Below are positions 1-11,889 of a stretch of DNA of 64,000 nucleotides, piece after piece. Position 1 is the stretch's first letter. Every line of letters starts with the position of its first letter. The translations under genes and the position numbers were made by a program. The stretch comes from Molanna angustata. Lineage: Eukaryota; Arthropoda; Insecta; Trichoptera; Molannidae. Under the pieces are notes generated by a model. That model had not been told where the DNA came from. It made no database searches and saw nothing but the letters and a program-made list of their open reading frames with translations. The stretch covers positions 8,542,186 through 8,606,185 of the forward strand of contig OY754980.1 in NCBI GenBank assembly GCA_963576475.1, in the 5' to 3' direction.

Positions 1-221
1 GTGACAGTGCCAAAACAAATTATTACTATAATTCACCTTTGCAAAGGCTGTTGAGGGAAGGGAATACTTTTTGTGAAGTTGACATTTTTGCAACCCCATT
101 GAGTTCATTAAAACAAAGTATTTTACACAGTATTACATCTATAACAATTTAACATTTTTCACAACCACTGATCTCAGCTTCCTTATGCCCATCATGTAAT
201 TGTGGTCTGATTTTGTGTATC

Positions 222-965
222 TCTTCTATATTTTTACTGATATACTTTAATGTCTGTGTTTTTAGTTTTAAATTTTATTTGTGTTTTTTTTCTCTTATTG
301 GTTATATGTTGTGTTATATAGTTGATTTTATACATCATTTCTTTATTTTTACTGATATATTTTATTTTCTATGTTTTACTTTTAAATTTTATTTGTGTTT
401 TTTCTTTATATATTCTTATTGGTTATGTGTTGTTTTATATTGTTGATTTTATATATCCCTTCTTTATATTTATATATATATATATATGTTTTATTTTCTT
501 TGTTTTTTCTTTAAAATTTAATTTGTGATTTTTCTTATATTCTAATTGGTTATTTGTTGCTTTATACTGTTGATTTTATATATCCCTTCTTTATTTTTAC
601 TGATATATTTTATTTTCTATGTTTTTACTTTTAAATTTTATTTGTATTCTTCTTTTTTATATTCTTATTGGTTATAAGTTGTTTTATATTGTTGATTTTA
701 TATATCCCTTCTTTATTTTTACTGATATATTTTATTTTCTATGTTTTGACTTTTAAATTTTATTTTCTATGTTTTTACTTTTTAATTTTATTTGTGTTCT
801 TCTTTTTTATATTCTTATTGGTTATAAGTTGTTTTATATTGTTGATTTTATATATCCTTCCTTTATTTTTACTGATATATTTTATTTTCTATGTTTTTAC
901 TTTTAAATTTTATTTGGGATTTTTTATATTATAATAGGTTATATGTATGTTGTTTTATATAGTTG
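222..965. repeat. Minisatellite, about 6 units of roughly 115-150 bp
   Basis: A very T-rich unit recurs about six times. Each contains TTTTTACTGATATATTTTAT, then TTTTAAATTTTATTTGTG, a TCTTATTGGTTAT block and TTGTTGATTTTATATA. The ACTGATAT anchor lies near 237, 350, 598, 721 and 871, with a degenerate unit (TATATATATATATA) near 470. The last full unit is longer because an internal TTTTCTATGTTTT segment is duplicated. The short open frames here are translated repeat and are not genes. The array runs directly into a LINE-like A-rich tail, so it could be an expanded 3' UTR. Confidence 0.8.
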
Positions 966-1062
966 CTGTACGCTGCACATGTGTTTTGTATGTTTTGTAA
1001 AAGCCCTTCAAATGGGCGTTGAAGGAATAAAATAAAATAAAATAAAAATAAAATAAAATAAA
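966..1062 (+). mobile_element. LINE-like 3' terminus with hairpin and A-rich tail
   Basis: A TTTTGTAAAAGCCC stretch is followed by an imperfect hairpin (AGCCCTTCAAATGGGC) and then an (AATAA)n-type tail. This is the usual shape of the 3' end of an insect Jockey/CR1-type non-LTR element on the plus strand. No coding sequence is attached. The upstream minisatellite may be part of its 3' UTR. Confidence 0.4.
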
Positions 1063-1532
1063 CAATTGAAATTACAAGTTATGTAAATAGAGTTTCAATA
1101 GGAAGGGTATTTTGGAATTTCTAATAGATAATTATCGATTACAACGCCGTGGATAATTTATCTACTGGGTGTAGCAGTAAGTTCAACTGTCAAAAAGAGT
1201 TCTTGTACGGTTTTGTGTAATCCACTTGTGGCTTCTCTATAATGCACTTACATAGTTTTTTTTAATTATTTATAATATATAAATGTAGTTTTTTTTTAAT
1301 GAAAAATAATTTAATGTGAACATATAATATCAAAGTATAGAAGCTCATATTTAACTATGTTTAATTACAAAATTTATGTTGCAATTTGATAATAAATAAA
1401 TAATAATTAATAATATTTAATCAAAATTTGATATTTGTTAAAAATGAAAAAAATATGTGAATGTTAAAATAATACAACTAGATACCCATATTGAAAAAAA
1501 GATGCTAAATCCTACTACATAATATCAAAATA
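1063..1532. other. AT-rich spacer with no recognised feature
   Basis: The stretch is AT-rich with no long open frame. No repeat family recognised elsewhere in the window is visible here. Confidence 0.5.
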
Positions 1533-2091
1533 AGTCCAGAGACAGAGCCAATTGTCAGTAAAAAGAAGAAAGAATAGTCCAGAGACAGAGCCAATTGTCA
1601 GTAAAAAGAAGAAAGAATAGTCCAGAGACAGAGCCAATGGTCAGTAAAAAGAAGAAAGAATAGTCCAGAGACAGAGCCAATTGTCAGTAAAAAGAAGAAA
1701 GAATAGTCCAGAGACAGAGCCAATGGTCAGTAAAAAGAAGAAAGAATAGTCCAGAGACAGAGCCAATGGTCAGTAAAAAGAAGAAAGAATAGTCCAGAGA
1801 CAGAGCCAATGGTCAGTAAAAAGAAGAAAGAATAGTCCAGAGACAGAGCCAATGGTCAGTAAAAAGAAGAAAGAATAGTCCAGAGACAGAGCCAATGGTC
1901 AGTAAAAAGAAGAAAGAATAGTCCAGAGACAGAGCCAATGGTCAGTAAAAAGAAGAAAGAATAGTCCAGAGACAGAGCCAATGGTCAGTAAAAAGAAGAA
2001 AGAATAGTCCAGAGACAGAGCCAATGGTCAGTAAAAAGAAGAAAGAATAGTCCATAAAACAGCCAAAGGTCAAATATTAACAGCAATAAAA
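1533..2091. repeat. 43-bp tandem repeat, 12 full units plus a degenerate end
   Basis: The unit begins AGTCCAGAGACAGAGCCAAT and ends AGTAAAAAGAAGAAAGAAT. It repeats with an exact 43-bp period, with starts at 1533, 1576, 1619 and so on to 2006. The only variation seen between full units is ATTGTCAG versus ATGGTCAG. A decayed unit starts at 2049. The near identity implies recent amplification or homogenisation. It is purely tandem, with no unique spacers. Confidence 0.95.
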
Positions 2092-2108
2092 GTCCAAAAG
2101 TATAGCCT

Positions 2109-2453
2109 TTAAAATAAAAAAAAAATCAAGCAACTGATACTACTTAGAAAACCAAACTGAAAATCGCTAAAAACAAAATCAAATTGACAATCGTAAACAG
2201 ATGTATAAAGACACAATTGGGTTGTGGCCAACACTAAACTCTCCACACCATAGTAAGCTTTCATTTTTTTCTTCTTGAAAGGTTGACAATCTCTAAATGC
2301 ATTTTTATGAAGTTCATTTCTATTAGATTCCCAGAGGACAAAAGTTTTCACAATACACACAAAAACATTGTCACGAAACTCATAGTATGTATTTTCTACA
2401 TGATACCTGTTAAGAAATTTCAAGTAAGATTGCATTACTAGCAAGATGAGCAT
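2109..2453 (-). other. Open frame of 114 codons, unrecognised
   Basis: This is one of the longer frames not made of simple repeat. The translation is mixed in composition (for example YHVENTYYEF, then FKKKKMKAYYGVES) with no domain I recognise. A short stretch around GAGAGTTTAGTGTTGGCCACAACCC (on the minus strand) also occurs near 50680 on the plus strand, which points to a dispersed repeat, possibly a LINE end. A splice-like AACAGGT lies inside the frame, so an exon cannot be excluded. Confidence 0.2.
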
Positions 2454-2738
2454 GTATGAGACAGTGTATCAATGTTGATGAGGTCATGTATGTGTCAAGA
2501 TAGAAGAATGCAGTGTTCGGTTCTCACTGCCTAACCCTTGAGAAAGATAGAAGTGGAGAGTAAAAACTACACTTGTCTCTAGAGACACATACAATATCAA
2601 TATGAAGTCACTCAATTTTCCCCTACAGAAGCTATTTTACTTCTGTTATATACATTTTTCATACAAATGTGAAATTTATTTCCCATTGATATGGCAAACC
2701 ATCTTTTTCTTTAAATTTTGACAGACCTCTATATTCTA

Positions 2739-2893
2739 TATACAGAATATTTAGAACTTTCAAAAATTGCATTGATAGGGAACTCAATAAGAAGGCATAT
2801 TTAGTGAACGTTGCGCAAGCGCATAAAATTGATCATGCAAACCAGCCGATGAAAGGTCGTAAGCCATGTAGGTGCATAGAGTTCCTTGTTCTC
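2739..2893 (+). repeat. Dispersed family R1, partial copy
   Basis: The copy runs from TTTAGAACTTTCAAAAATTG through GAACGTTGCGCAAGCGCATA to GGTCGTAAGCC and a TTCTCTCATAAT end. The same module recurs at 11140, 16069 (reverse), 26275, 47200 and 63028. The family is about 450 bp, is non-coding and is unclassified. No terminal inverted repeats are evident. Confidence 0.7.
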
Positions 2894-3350
2894 TCATAAT
2901 ATTTCTACTTTTTATATTTTGTATTTATTTTTATATTAATATATACTAAAATGGAGTTATAACAACTACATTCTCTTTCAATGAATAATTAATTTCCGGA
3001 ATTAATGTTGTTCATAAATAATCGAAATAGTATTCACAAAAGTCATAAAGTGTGACTCGACTATGATGAAAAATAATAAATAATCATTAAGGGTTACATT
3101 ATATGTATGTACCTACCTTGTACTATTTTTGTGTGAAATGGTCCGTAGACAATTTGACAGTCAGCTCATAGTAAATAATATGTGGTATATCCTGTCAAGG
3201 AGGGAATTCTCCAAAATACACATCTACCTATTATTTAAAGTCACCCTTTAGTTACACCAAATGACTCACATATTTTAGGTTACTCTGGAATGTTTCAAAT
3301 TATTGTATTGACTGTTAAATGTTTTATTTTCGAAAATAGTCCAACTCGTC
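2894..3350. other. AT-rich spacer, nothing recognised
   Basis: There is no long open frame and no clear match to other families in the window. Confidence 0.4.
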
Positions 3351-3472
3351 CAGAGGGAGCAAGTCTGATCCAATCGGCGAAATCAAAACCCTCGTGATTA
3401 CCCATAACATGGATATAATTATCATATGGAGTTCTATGACATCTAAAGATATAACCAGACTTGCCCCCCTAG
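3351..3472. mobile_element. Foldback MITE of the CAGGGG family, internally deleted
   Basis: The left end is CAGAGGGAGCAAGTCTGATC followed by GGCGAAATCAAAACC. The right end is CCAGACTTGCCCCCCTA. These are diverged terminal repeats of the family seen complete at 22929-23116. The right arm is shortened, so only about 20 bp can pair. No transposase is encoded, and no target duplication is evident. Confidence 0.75.
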
Positions 3473-3914
3473 TTTGAAGACGAGGAGAGGTGACCCCAGC
3501 AGACAAAACAGACAGAGTTGGGATATATGAAGGGAGAAGAAGAAGAAGAAGGTACTAACAGCCCATAGAATTATAATGTACAGAAGTCGCGTGCAATATA
3601 AATTTCGAATTCAAATGTATGACAAGTTTTATTTACATGTGTGTGTGAGGCGGTAGATTGGTAGGTGTAATTATATTGCATAGAAAAGAGATTTTATGTG
3701 TACTACTATGTGTTCTATGACTGTATTGACGGCCGGGCGAGTGAAACTCAGAACTTTGTTTTTAGTTTTAGTTGTCATACTTTCATTGCGCTGACTAGTT
3801 ATCTGTATCGTATATAATTTAAGTAACAGCCAAACTCAAGATTCAAAAGTAGATCCAATGGGACCATAATATAATATAAAGCTACATTAACTTTAACTTA
3901 ACAAGATATTTTAC

Positions 3915-4080
3915 AATATTTGTTAACGACCACTGCAGAGAAAGCCTATCTGTCCTGGGCAGTTCGAAACGGCTCCTCCACAGTTCTCGTACCGGTCCAT
4001 TCCCGAATATTTCGATGCCAGGAAAATTGCCTTCTTCTGATTCCTCTACGACCCTCGATCTTTCCCATCATGACAAACCT
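3915..4080 (-). pseudogene. RTE-like LINE 3' coding fragment
   Basis: On the minus strand this is a decayed copy of the sequence at 10715-11040, with the shared blocks AGAGAAAGCCT, TCCTGTGCAGTTCGAAAC-like and ACCGGTCCATTC. In the better copy the translation resembles the C-terminal tail that follows the RT in RTE-like elements. Here it is frameshifted and abuts a SINE at 4087. Confidence 0.55.
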
Positions 4081-4086
4081 TCGGTC

Positions 4087-4275
4087 GGCCTTCGTGATTC
4101 AGATGGTTAGATATCTGACTGCCTATCCAATGGTCCCGGGTTTGATTCCCGGTGGAGACACAGTTATTAATTGTGTTTTCAGTCTGGATCTGTGAGACGA
4201 TAAATATCACAAGTCTACAGAATGTAGCTACATTGCTAATGAAGTAGATTTTAATTCAATAGAAAGAAATATGAA
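4087..4275 (+). mobile_element. tRNA-derived SINE, family S1, with both pol III boxes
   Basis: The tRNA-like head starts GGCCTTCGTGATTCAGATGG (box A region). It carries a good box B, GGGTTTGATTCCC, near 4137-4149. The body is GTGTTTTCAGTCTGGATCTG then GAGACGATAAATATC. The same body is found at 15853-16038, 56277-56475 and as a fragment at 11372-11480. The 3' end here has diverged from the GCCCGARAAGTA end of the other copies. It would be transcribed by RNA polymerase III from the internal boxes and moved by a LINE in trans. Confidence 0.8.
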
Positions 4276-4609
4276 AATCTGCCGCCTGATTTTTTACTAT
4301 CTTAATTACTATTCTTGCTATTTAACTTCTAAATCTTTCCTTTTACTTACGAAAAAATATTTTATATCTCGGAATTTGGTGATTGTGTATCTATTTTGTA
4401 CTTTATGATTGTATGAATGTATATTTTATTTAGATGTAAAAAAATGCACTTTCATACATCTAGTATAACCAATAAGCATATTAACAAGTTGAAAAAATAA
4501 AAAGTTTTCTCAGTATGAAATATATATATAAAAACAACAAAAAACATACAAATATTTCAGTTTTCACAAAAATACAAAGGAAGCACACATGCAATATCTT
4601 AAAAGAACT
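4276..4609. other. AT-rich spacer, nothing recognised
   Basis: There is no long open frame and no clear repeat match. Confidence 0.4.
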
Positions 4610-4830
4610 TTTCCTTTATGTATTCAACACTTAGGCGACGAAAAGCGGCAAGACCAGTGCTTCCTTCACACATTCTGGTAAATCATTTAACAGTTGAAAA
4701 CCTTTGTAATACACATTATTTTGTGTACCTACCTGCCAGGTTAGTCTGAGGCAGTCTAAAGTCCCGCCGACTTCTCGTCGGGTAGGTGTGAACTTCGAAA
4801 TTACACAGAACATTTTATTGCAAATATCGC
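4610..4830 (-). pseudogene. Jockey/CR1-type LINE C-terminal fragment
   Basis: The minus-strand frame at 4631-4813 contains TQNNVYYKGFQLLNDLPECV and then KEALVLPLF. This fits the C-terminal region beyond the RT of Jockey/CR1-type elements, where a 'hydrophobic-LxNxLP' block precedes a Lys/Arg-rich end. The frame breaks after LPLF. No RT domain remains upstream, so this is a 5'-truncated relic. Confidence 0.55.
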
Positions 4831-5812
4831 GGTGATACCTAGTCCATTTTTTAATTTATATATGAAAATTATTATTTGCTGTTTTACTGACAACAACTTT
4901 AACTTCTCAAGCATATATTTGATTGTGTATTTTGAATATGTATTGTATTACATAGATAAGATTTTAAAAATAAAAAAGATGTTTGCCATGTCATGTTACA
5001 ATAAAATCTTCAATTCATTTATCGAATACGACATGATGGTGTTTATGTTTGTATATGTTTTATTAAAGAGTTCCTTTTAACATTGTGAAATAGCTTGTTT
5101 AATAGGCGTATATTTATACATTGCCTAGGCTCACATTACTGAATCAAAGGAAGTAATTTAATTATTTTAAGCCGAAGTAGAAATTCTCTTTGATCATAAT
5201 ACTCTCAGTTCACAACTCCAATTACTCTGATTAAAATAAAAATAATACAGTTGAACTATTACATAGGTACTATATCAACAATAAAGTTTTTATTATGATT
5301 CAATTAGTAGGACTCGTTCATGTGTGTTGAAATCTGAATCGATTTTAGAAATTAGTAACCAAATAATTGAACTGAATAAAATTAATCATGAACTTACAAC
5401 TTTATAGAAGCAAATGAAAAATCATTTTTATTCTCTATTAGATATGTACTTACTATGGAACGTATTCTAAATTTTTAATATCATTTTCTCAACATTTCGT
5501 GTCATCATGATGTTTTTGCGTGTATGTCGTATAATGAAATATTACGTCCTCTGCACAGCCCGATCTATATATTTGGTCGAATTCTTCTGTACGTGTGTAT
5601 GTCAATGAACTCCTTAACGTCTATGCCGATTTTGATGAAACATTTTTTTCTGTGTTTAAGTGGGTACCTGGGTTGTTAAAATTCACAAATCGAATATTAC
5701 ATTGAAACAGTGGAAATAAAAAATATAACAAATGGTAAAAAAATGCACTCCTGATATTAAGCAAACAGTTTTACTTTTGAGATATCAAATAAAATTCGAA
5801 ACAAGAGATTCA
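4831..5812. other. AT-rich spacer, nothing recognised
   Basis: About 1 kb of AT-rich DNA. The open frames at 4832-5080 are low-complexity and match no family I know. It ends at the TTAA target duplication of the next element. Confidence 0.4.
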
Positions 5813-5816
5813 TTAA

Positions 5817-6486
5817 GGGGGGGACTGCTGCCAACGTACCTATTTTTCGATTTGATATACCTACCATCATTATTTCTTATCAAATCGTTTTGAAAAAAAT
5901 AATTTAGATAGTTTGGTTATTAATAAAGAAAAATATATCTCTACTTTTTGATAATGTTCTGTATAAATTCTTGTAGAAAAATAATGGCATACCCCGATTT
6001 TCAACGTTTATCTTATATTTTTAATAAAATATAAGGCATAATTCAACATATTTTTTTTTAAATTAAAGAAGACAAAAATATCTAGAAAAATACGATGTGA
6101 CGTTGCATTAATGCTTCAGGTTTAGAAAATAAACCTAAAAAACATTTATTTTCCATTCAGCGCCATTGCGAAATATAAGTTTTTTTGGTTTATTAACTTA
6201 ACCTGATGCATTAATGCAACGTTACATCGTATTTTTCCAGATATTTTGATGTTCTTTAATTTATAAAAAAATATTATGCTCTATACCTTTAAGATAAATG
6301 TCAAAAATTGGGGTATGTTTATTATTTTACTACAAGAATATATACAGAAAATAATTAAAGAATTAAGGTATATTTTTATTTATAAATATCCAAACTAACT
6401 AGATTATTTTTTTTAAAATGATTCGTTTTGTAGTAATGACGCAAATTCAAATTGAAAAAATTGGTACGTTGGCAGCAGTCCCCCCC
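5817..6486. mobile_element. Foldback MITE flanked by TTAA, complete copy 1
   Basis: The termini are GGGGGGGACTGCTGCCAACG and its inverse CAGCAGTCCCCCCC. TTAA flanks both ends exactly (5813-5816 and 6487-6490). The inverted repeat extends through almost the whole 670 bp. For example, ATAATGGCATACCCCGATTT faces its inverse near 6310, and GTTGCATTAATGC lies in both inner arms. There is no open frame for a transposase. TTAA target duplication is the hallmark of piggyBac-type transposition, so mobilisation in trans by such an enzyme is inferred. Partial copies lie at 12933 and 63490. Confidence 0.9.
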
Positions 6487-6888
6487 TTAATATCTATAAA
6501 TATAAAAATGGATGTAAGTACGTATATTTGTTTGTATGTGGCCGATGGACTCCTAAACCAACCATCCAATTGCGATGAAACTTTGGGAATTTGTTCAGCC
6601 CAAATCGGAGAAGATTTTTGCATTATTATTTATTTATGTATTTATTTGATATCTCTCACAATTTTTTATCAAAAAAAAATGATATTGGTTTCGATTGTCG
6701 ATTTGTTAAGCGTGCACACGAAAAGATTTAAAAATTAATACCTATTTATTTTTTTTAATATCTCACAAAATTATTATTAACGAATGAATACCTACATAAA
6801 CAAAAAGATGAATAAATAATTAAATAAGTACCTACATAAAAAATAAAAAAAAAATTAAAAAATCCTATGTATCTTAAAAATGGATTTT

Positions 6889-6952
6889 AGTATTTAGTTT
6901 GAATAAATAAGTAAATAAATTAATATTAACTTATTTATTCAAACTAAATACT
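6889..6952. repeat. Perfect 24-bp hairpin
   Basis: AGTATTTAGTTTGAATAAAT-AAGT pairs perfectly with its reverse complement across a 16-nt loop. The surroundings are AAAT-rich. It may be a short foldback or local inverted duplication. No function is claimed. Confidence 0.8.
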
Positions 6953-7134
6953 AATACTAAAAATGCATGTTGGTATATTTGTTTGAATAAATAAATATGA
7001 AAAAATCCTATATCTACATATCCTTTAGGTCTCTTTTAAATCACTTTTCAATTTCTATTTCCAACAGAGATGATTTCGTCTGTTCATCTTTTCGGTGGCG
7101 TCATATGCTTAATATTCTATTCTTTGATGAAATG

Positions 7135-7236
7135 TAATAAATTATTTATTAATTTATTTGACATCATGTACAATAGTGTGTACAAAAGCGGGTTTATTGT
7201 CATGAGCTAATTTTCTTACAACCAACAAACCAATTA
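7135..7236 (-). mobile_element. LINE family L1x 3' tail (hairpin type), decayed
   Basis: On the minus strand it reads TTGTAAGAAAATTAGCTCATGACAATAAACCCGC followed by TTTTGTACAC. This is the diverged version of the tail found at 23276, 29065, 40385 and 61055. Only the 3' UTR end is present. Confidence 0.55.
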
Positions 7237-7395
7237 TTCAAAATTAACAAAGAGCTATTTAAGGATGAAAGGTGAATAAATTAACTATATTGTTTTTGTA
7301 AATAATATTCACTTTTTTTCTTGTTTTATTAAAAAAAATATATATATTTGTCGTGACGAGGAGAAGTCTAATAATGATAATATTTAGCGATATAT

Positions 7396-8950
<1,555 letters not shown>

Positions 8951-9144
8951 TATTTTTTTGTCTACATAGAACAAAATCTGCTATTATTTTCTCGTAGTCT
9001 TCTTCTTCTTCTATATCTATTTATTTGCTTATTTTTTATCAATGAAATATTTTTTTGTCTACATAGAACAAAATCTGCTATTATTTTCTCGTAGTCTTCT
9101 TCTTCTTCTATATCTATTTATTTGCTTATTTTTTATCAATGAAA
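8951..9144. repeat. Perfect 97-bp tandem duplication
   Basis: Two consecutive units starting TATTTTTTTGTCTACATAGA are identical as read, including an internal (CTT)n run. Identity in non-coding DNA implies a very recent duplication or an assembly artefact. Confidence 0.9.
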
Positions 9145-9449
9145 CTATTTTCTTTTTATAACTAATATTGTTTTTTCTTTTACTATTCCTTTTTGTTGAC
9201 TTTTGTATTTGTTTGTTATTAATGTGTTTATAGTTACTATTGTTTTTTGTTGTGTTAACATTGTTATTATTTATACCTACCTATTATCAAGTGTTTGTTG
9301 TAAATACCCCATTAAGAGCGTACATGTATGTAAAATAAATAAATACATACGTATTGAACCTATTCAAATCTTCAAGGACTGTAACAATTTAACATACAGA
9401 CAGATAAATGGCATAATAATCACTATTATAATAGCTATTTAAGACAAAA

Positions 9450-10176
9450 AAAAACAAAATAGTAAAAACAAAAAAACTACGCAAAACATATTATAAAAGA
9501 CAATACAATAACAAACGACACATGAAGAAAATGCAAATCACATAAAGACACAATTGAACACATAACAGATGGCTGCTCAACTCTTGCACCGACGGAATAT
9601 ACAATAAGACACGATAACATCAGCAAACACATATATTTGGAACTAGCCCACAAATATAAACTCATCGAAACACACCCCAAGTGGTATCAATACACACCCC
9701 CAGCAGTAACAGAAAATGATAACTACAAATTATATTGGAATAGAGACATAATCATAGACAGAAAAAACCTAAATATCCAACCAGACATTACATTAATCGA
9801 CAAAATACATAAAAACACATATCTATTAGAAATATCAATACCAAATACAGCTAACATACAAAAGAATCATTTGAAAAAAATAGATAAATAAGAAAAAGTA
9901 ACGCTAGTCCCAATAATATTATCGTTTACAGGCATCATACCAAAAACACTAAAAAAAATATAGATATACTAAAGTTACCTCCTTACGTCATCAGCAACAT
10001 ACGAAAATCTACAATTATCAACACATGTACAATAGTCACAAAATTTCTACAGGTGCCACCTACCACTTTGAACAACTACACAAACACATAGCCTCACAAC
10101 TTGAGTACGCTTCGTTGTAAAGGAAATTACGGGATCATAACCGAAATCAATATTTTTGCAATAATAATAATAAACA
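9450..10176 (+). pseudogene. Dong/R4-like LINE C-terminal fragment (copy 1)
   Basis: The plus-strand frame at about 9550-9890 reads TIEHITDGCSTLAP, then YTIRHDNISKHIYLELAHKY, then PDITLIDKIHKNTYLLEISI and PNTAN, and breaks at a TAA. A shifted continuation has PIILSFTGIIPKTL. This matches the C-terminal region of restriction-like-endonuclease LINEs of the R2/R4/Dong group, where a PD-x(n)-D/E pair forms part of the endonuclease site. The 3' UTR ends GGGATCATAACCGAAATCAA and then AATAATAATAATAA. A closely related copy lies inverted at 32592-33280. The RT is absent, so it is dead. Confidence 0.75.
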
Positions 10177-10240
10177 CTTCCTTGCACCCTGCACAAGTGG
10201 CGAGTTGATTGCAAAAATGGCAATTTCCAGTGTTATCAAT
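10177..10240 (-). mobile_element. LINE family L1x 3' tail fragment
   Basis: The minus strand reads GGAAATTGCCATTTTTGCAA, then CAACTCGCCACTTGTGCA. The TTGCC/GGCAA hairpin is slightly decayed. It abuts the TAA tail of the preceding LINE. Confidence 0.5.
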
Positions 10241-10714
10241 AGTATAACAATTAATTATATGCCTATCTATATAATCGATACTTAATTGACTTGAAGTAGG
10301 TACCTGATATCCATAACTAATATCTGATAGTATAATCCTATACAGCAGGGGATCGGAATTTGAGGCCTTAGTGAAAAGATGTTGAGAATTTGCGGTCTGC
10401 AAATTTCTACCTTAACTCACATTCCGATATGATCGTGAGACTATAGCTGATAATATACCTACTGAGATATAAGTGATTAAATTATGGTATGCAATTAGTT
10501 GTGTAAGAATAAACAATTAACTTACTGAAATATGAATTAGGTACAGAATGGTCTTCGATAATAGATGTATCTTTATCTGAACGACTGTTGCATACCTATA
10601 TGATTAACGAACAAGCTGATTAAGGAATGCGTTAAATTTTTGATGTCAAGATGTTAGATCATTTATGCCTATAGTGGCAGAGATTCTATAAAAAATACAA
10701 CATTATACCTTCTT
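10241..10714. other. AT-rich spacer, nothing recognised
   Basis: No long open frame and no repeat match seen. Confidence 0.4.
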
Positions 10715-11040
10715 CTTCTACTTCTTGTGTCATATCAGGTCTCCCCGACGTTGACGTCCACCATAGAGAAAGCCTCCCTGTCCTGTGCAGTGCGAAACAG
10801 CTACTCCACAGTTCTTTTACCGGTCCATTCTCGGATGTATCGCAGTCAGGAAAGCTGCCTTCTTCCGACCCCTCTTCGACCCTAAATCTTCTCATTACGA
10901 GCTGATGGATGGAATACTTTTCACCTCTCAGAATATGGCCGAAGTACAACACTTTACTTAACATAGATGAATATTTCTCTCTTGGTGTTGTCTCTACGTA
11001 GTACTTCAGTGTTTTATCCCAATCGGGAGTCAATTATGTT
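10715..11040 (-). pseudogene. RTE-like LINE C-terminal fragment
   Basis: The minus-strand frame (10686-11033) holds LSKVLYFGHILRGEKYSIHQ followed by LVMRR. This is the 'yFGHilRg-kY' block found after the RT in a common insect endonuclease-reverse-transcriptase LINE. A frameshift follows, so the tail appears in another frame. The 3' end is TTCTTCTACTTCTT on the plus strand (an AAG-rich tail on the minus). A poorer copy lies at 3915-4080. Confidence 0.65.
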
Positions 11041-11365
11041 TTTTTGACAATTTTTTAACATCTCAATAGAGACGAAGTTGGAATATTATAGGAGAACCAG
11101 GAACTCAAGGCACCCACAGTCACGCCATGCATAATGCATAAGGACTGTTGCTTTCATTGTTTGCATAATAAAGCTTATTTTCAAACGATCAGTTTCTCAT
11201 TATGAAAATATATAGAACTTTCAAAATTGCATTGAAAAGGGAACTCAATAAGAAGCCATAATTTCTAAACATTGCGCAAGCACATTAAGTGATCACGTGA
11301 ACCAGCCAATGACAGGTCGTAAGCCCTGTAGTGCCTTGACTTCCTGATTCTTCTATAACTAATGG
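11041..11365. repeat. R1 family, two partial copies head to head
   Basis: Bases 11041-11127 are the R1 end in reverse orientation (ACATCTCAATAGAGACGAAG). Bases 11140-11365 are R1 forward (AAGGACTGTTGCTTTCATTG through AACTCAATAAGAAG to CTTCTATAACTA). They form an inverted pair separated by about 12 bp, made either by insertion of one into the other or by a rearrangement. Confidence 0.7.
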
Positions 11366-11371
11366 TATTCG

Positions 11372-11480
11372 TTTAAGTGTGTTTCCAGTCTGGATCTGTG
11401 AGACAATCATCATCATCACCAATGGCGCTACAGCCCATCATGAGCCTTGCCCTCCTCAAGAGACAATAAATATCGTAAAT
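11372..11480 (+). mobile_element. SINE S1 fragment split by a 52-bp insertion
   Basis: GTGTTTCCAGTCTGGATCTG and then GAGACAATAAATATCGTAAA are S1 body. Between them (11408-11459) lies CATCATCATCACCAATGGCG followed by CTACAGCCC, which I recognise as the short 3' end of another LINE in reverse orientation. The insert is flanked by an 8-bp duplication GAGACAAT at 11400-11407 and 11460-11467. Confidence 0.8.
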
Positions 11481-11494
11481 CTCTAGTGGTAAAG

Positions 11495-11860
11495 GGTACA
11501 AAAAAGGGTACATCGACAGACATCCAGCTTACAATTTTCATAAAAAGAAAACAATTTTTGGTTATTATTATGATTGCTGGACGTCCAATTGTGGATGCAC
11601 ACAAAATTACATGAGCTCAAATTCAATCACATACGCAAGTTACACAAGTAAGAGTTACATAAATAAGATAAAATTAGATTACAAAAGTTAAGTAAAAATG
11701 AAGAAACAAAAATAGTTACATAAGTTAACAAAAAAAGTTACATAAGTCGAAGTAAAAAAAACATGTACATAAGAAGTAAAAAAAAAGTTACATAAGTTAG
11801 AGAGAAAACAATATCAAATTAATTTCCATTAAATAGTAAACTTTGATCTTAACGATTTTT
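11495..11860 (-). mobile_element. Dispersed repeat R3 (LINE 3' UTR-like)
   Basis: GGTACATCGACAGACATCCA, GCTTACAATTTTCATAAAAA and GGACGTCCAATTGTGGATGC recur inverted at 35205-35345. The second half is a GTTACATAAGTT-like low-complexity series. It is probably the 3' UTR of an unidentified LINE. The TTTGTACGTCCAACTCTGG block at 17913 may be a distant relative. Confidence 0.5.
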
Positions 11861-11889
11861 TATGATTGAATGTAGATTATTATTAAGAT

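Noticed and set aside
213..934. Several Phe/Leu/Ile-rich frames resembling membrane proteins
   Set aside because: They are produced by a T-rich tandem repeat; periodic, overlapping in different frames, and without any conserved domain.
1533..2091. CRISPR-like array
   Set aside because: The 43-bp units are contiguous with no unique spacers, and the genome is eukaryotic.
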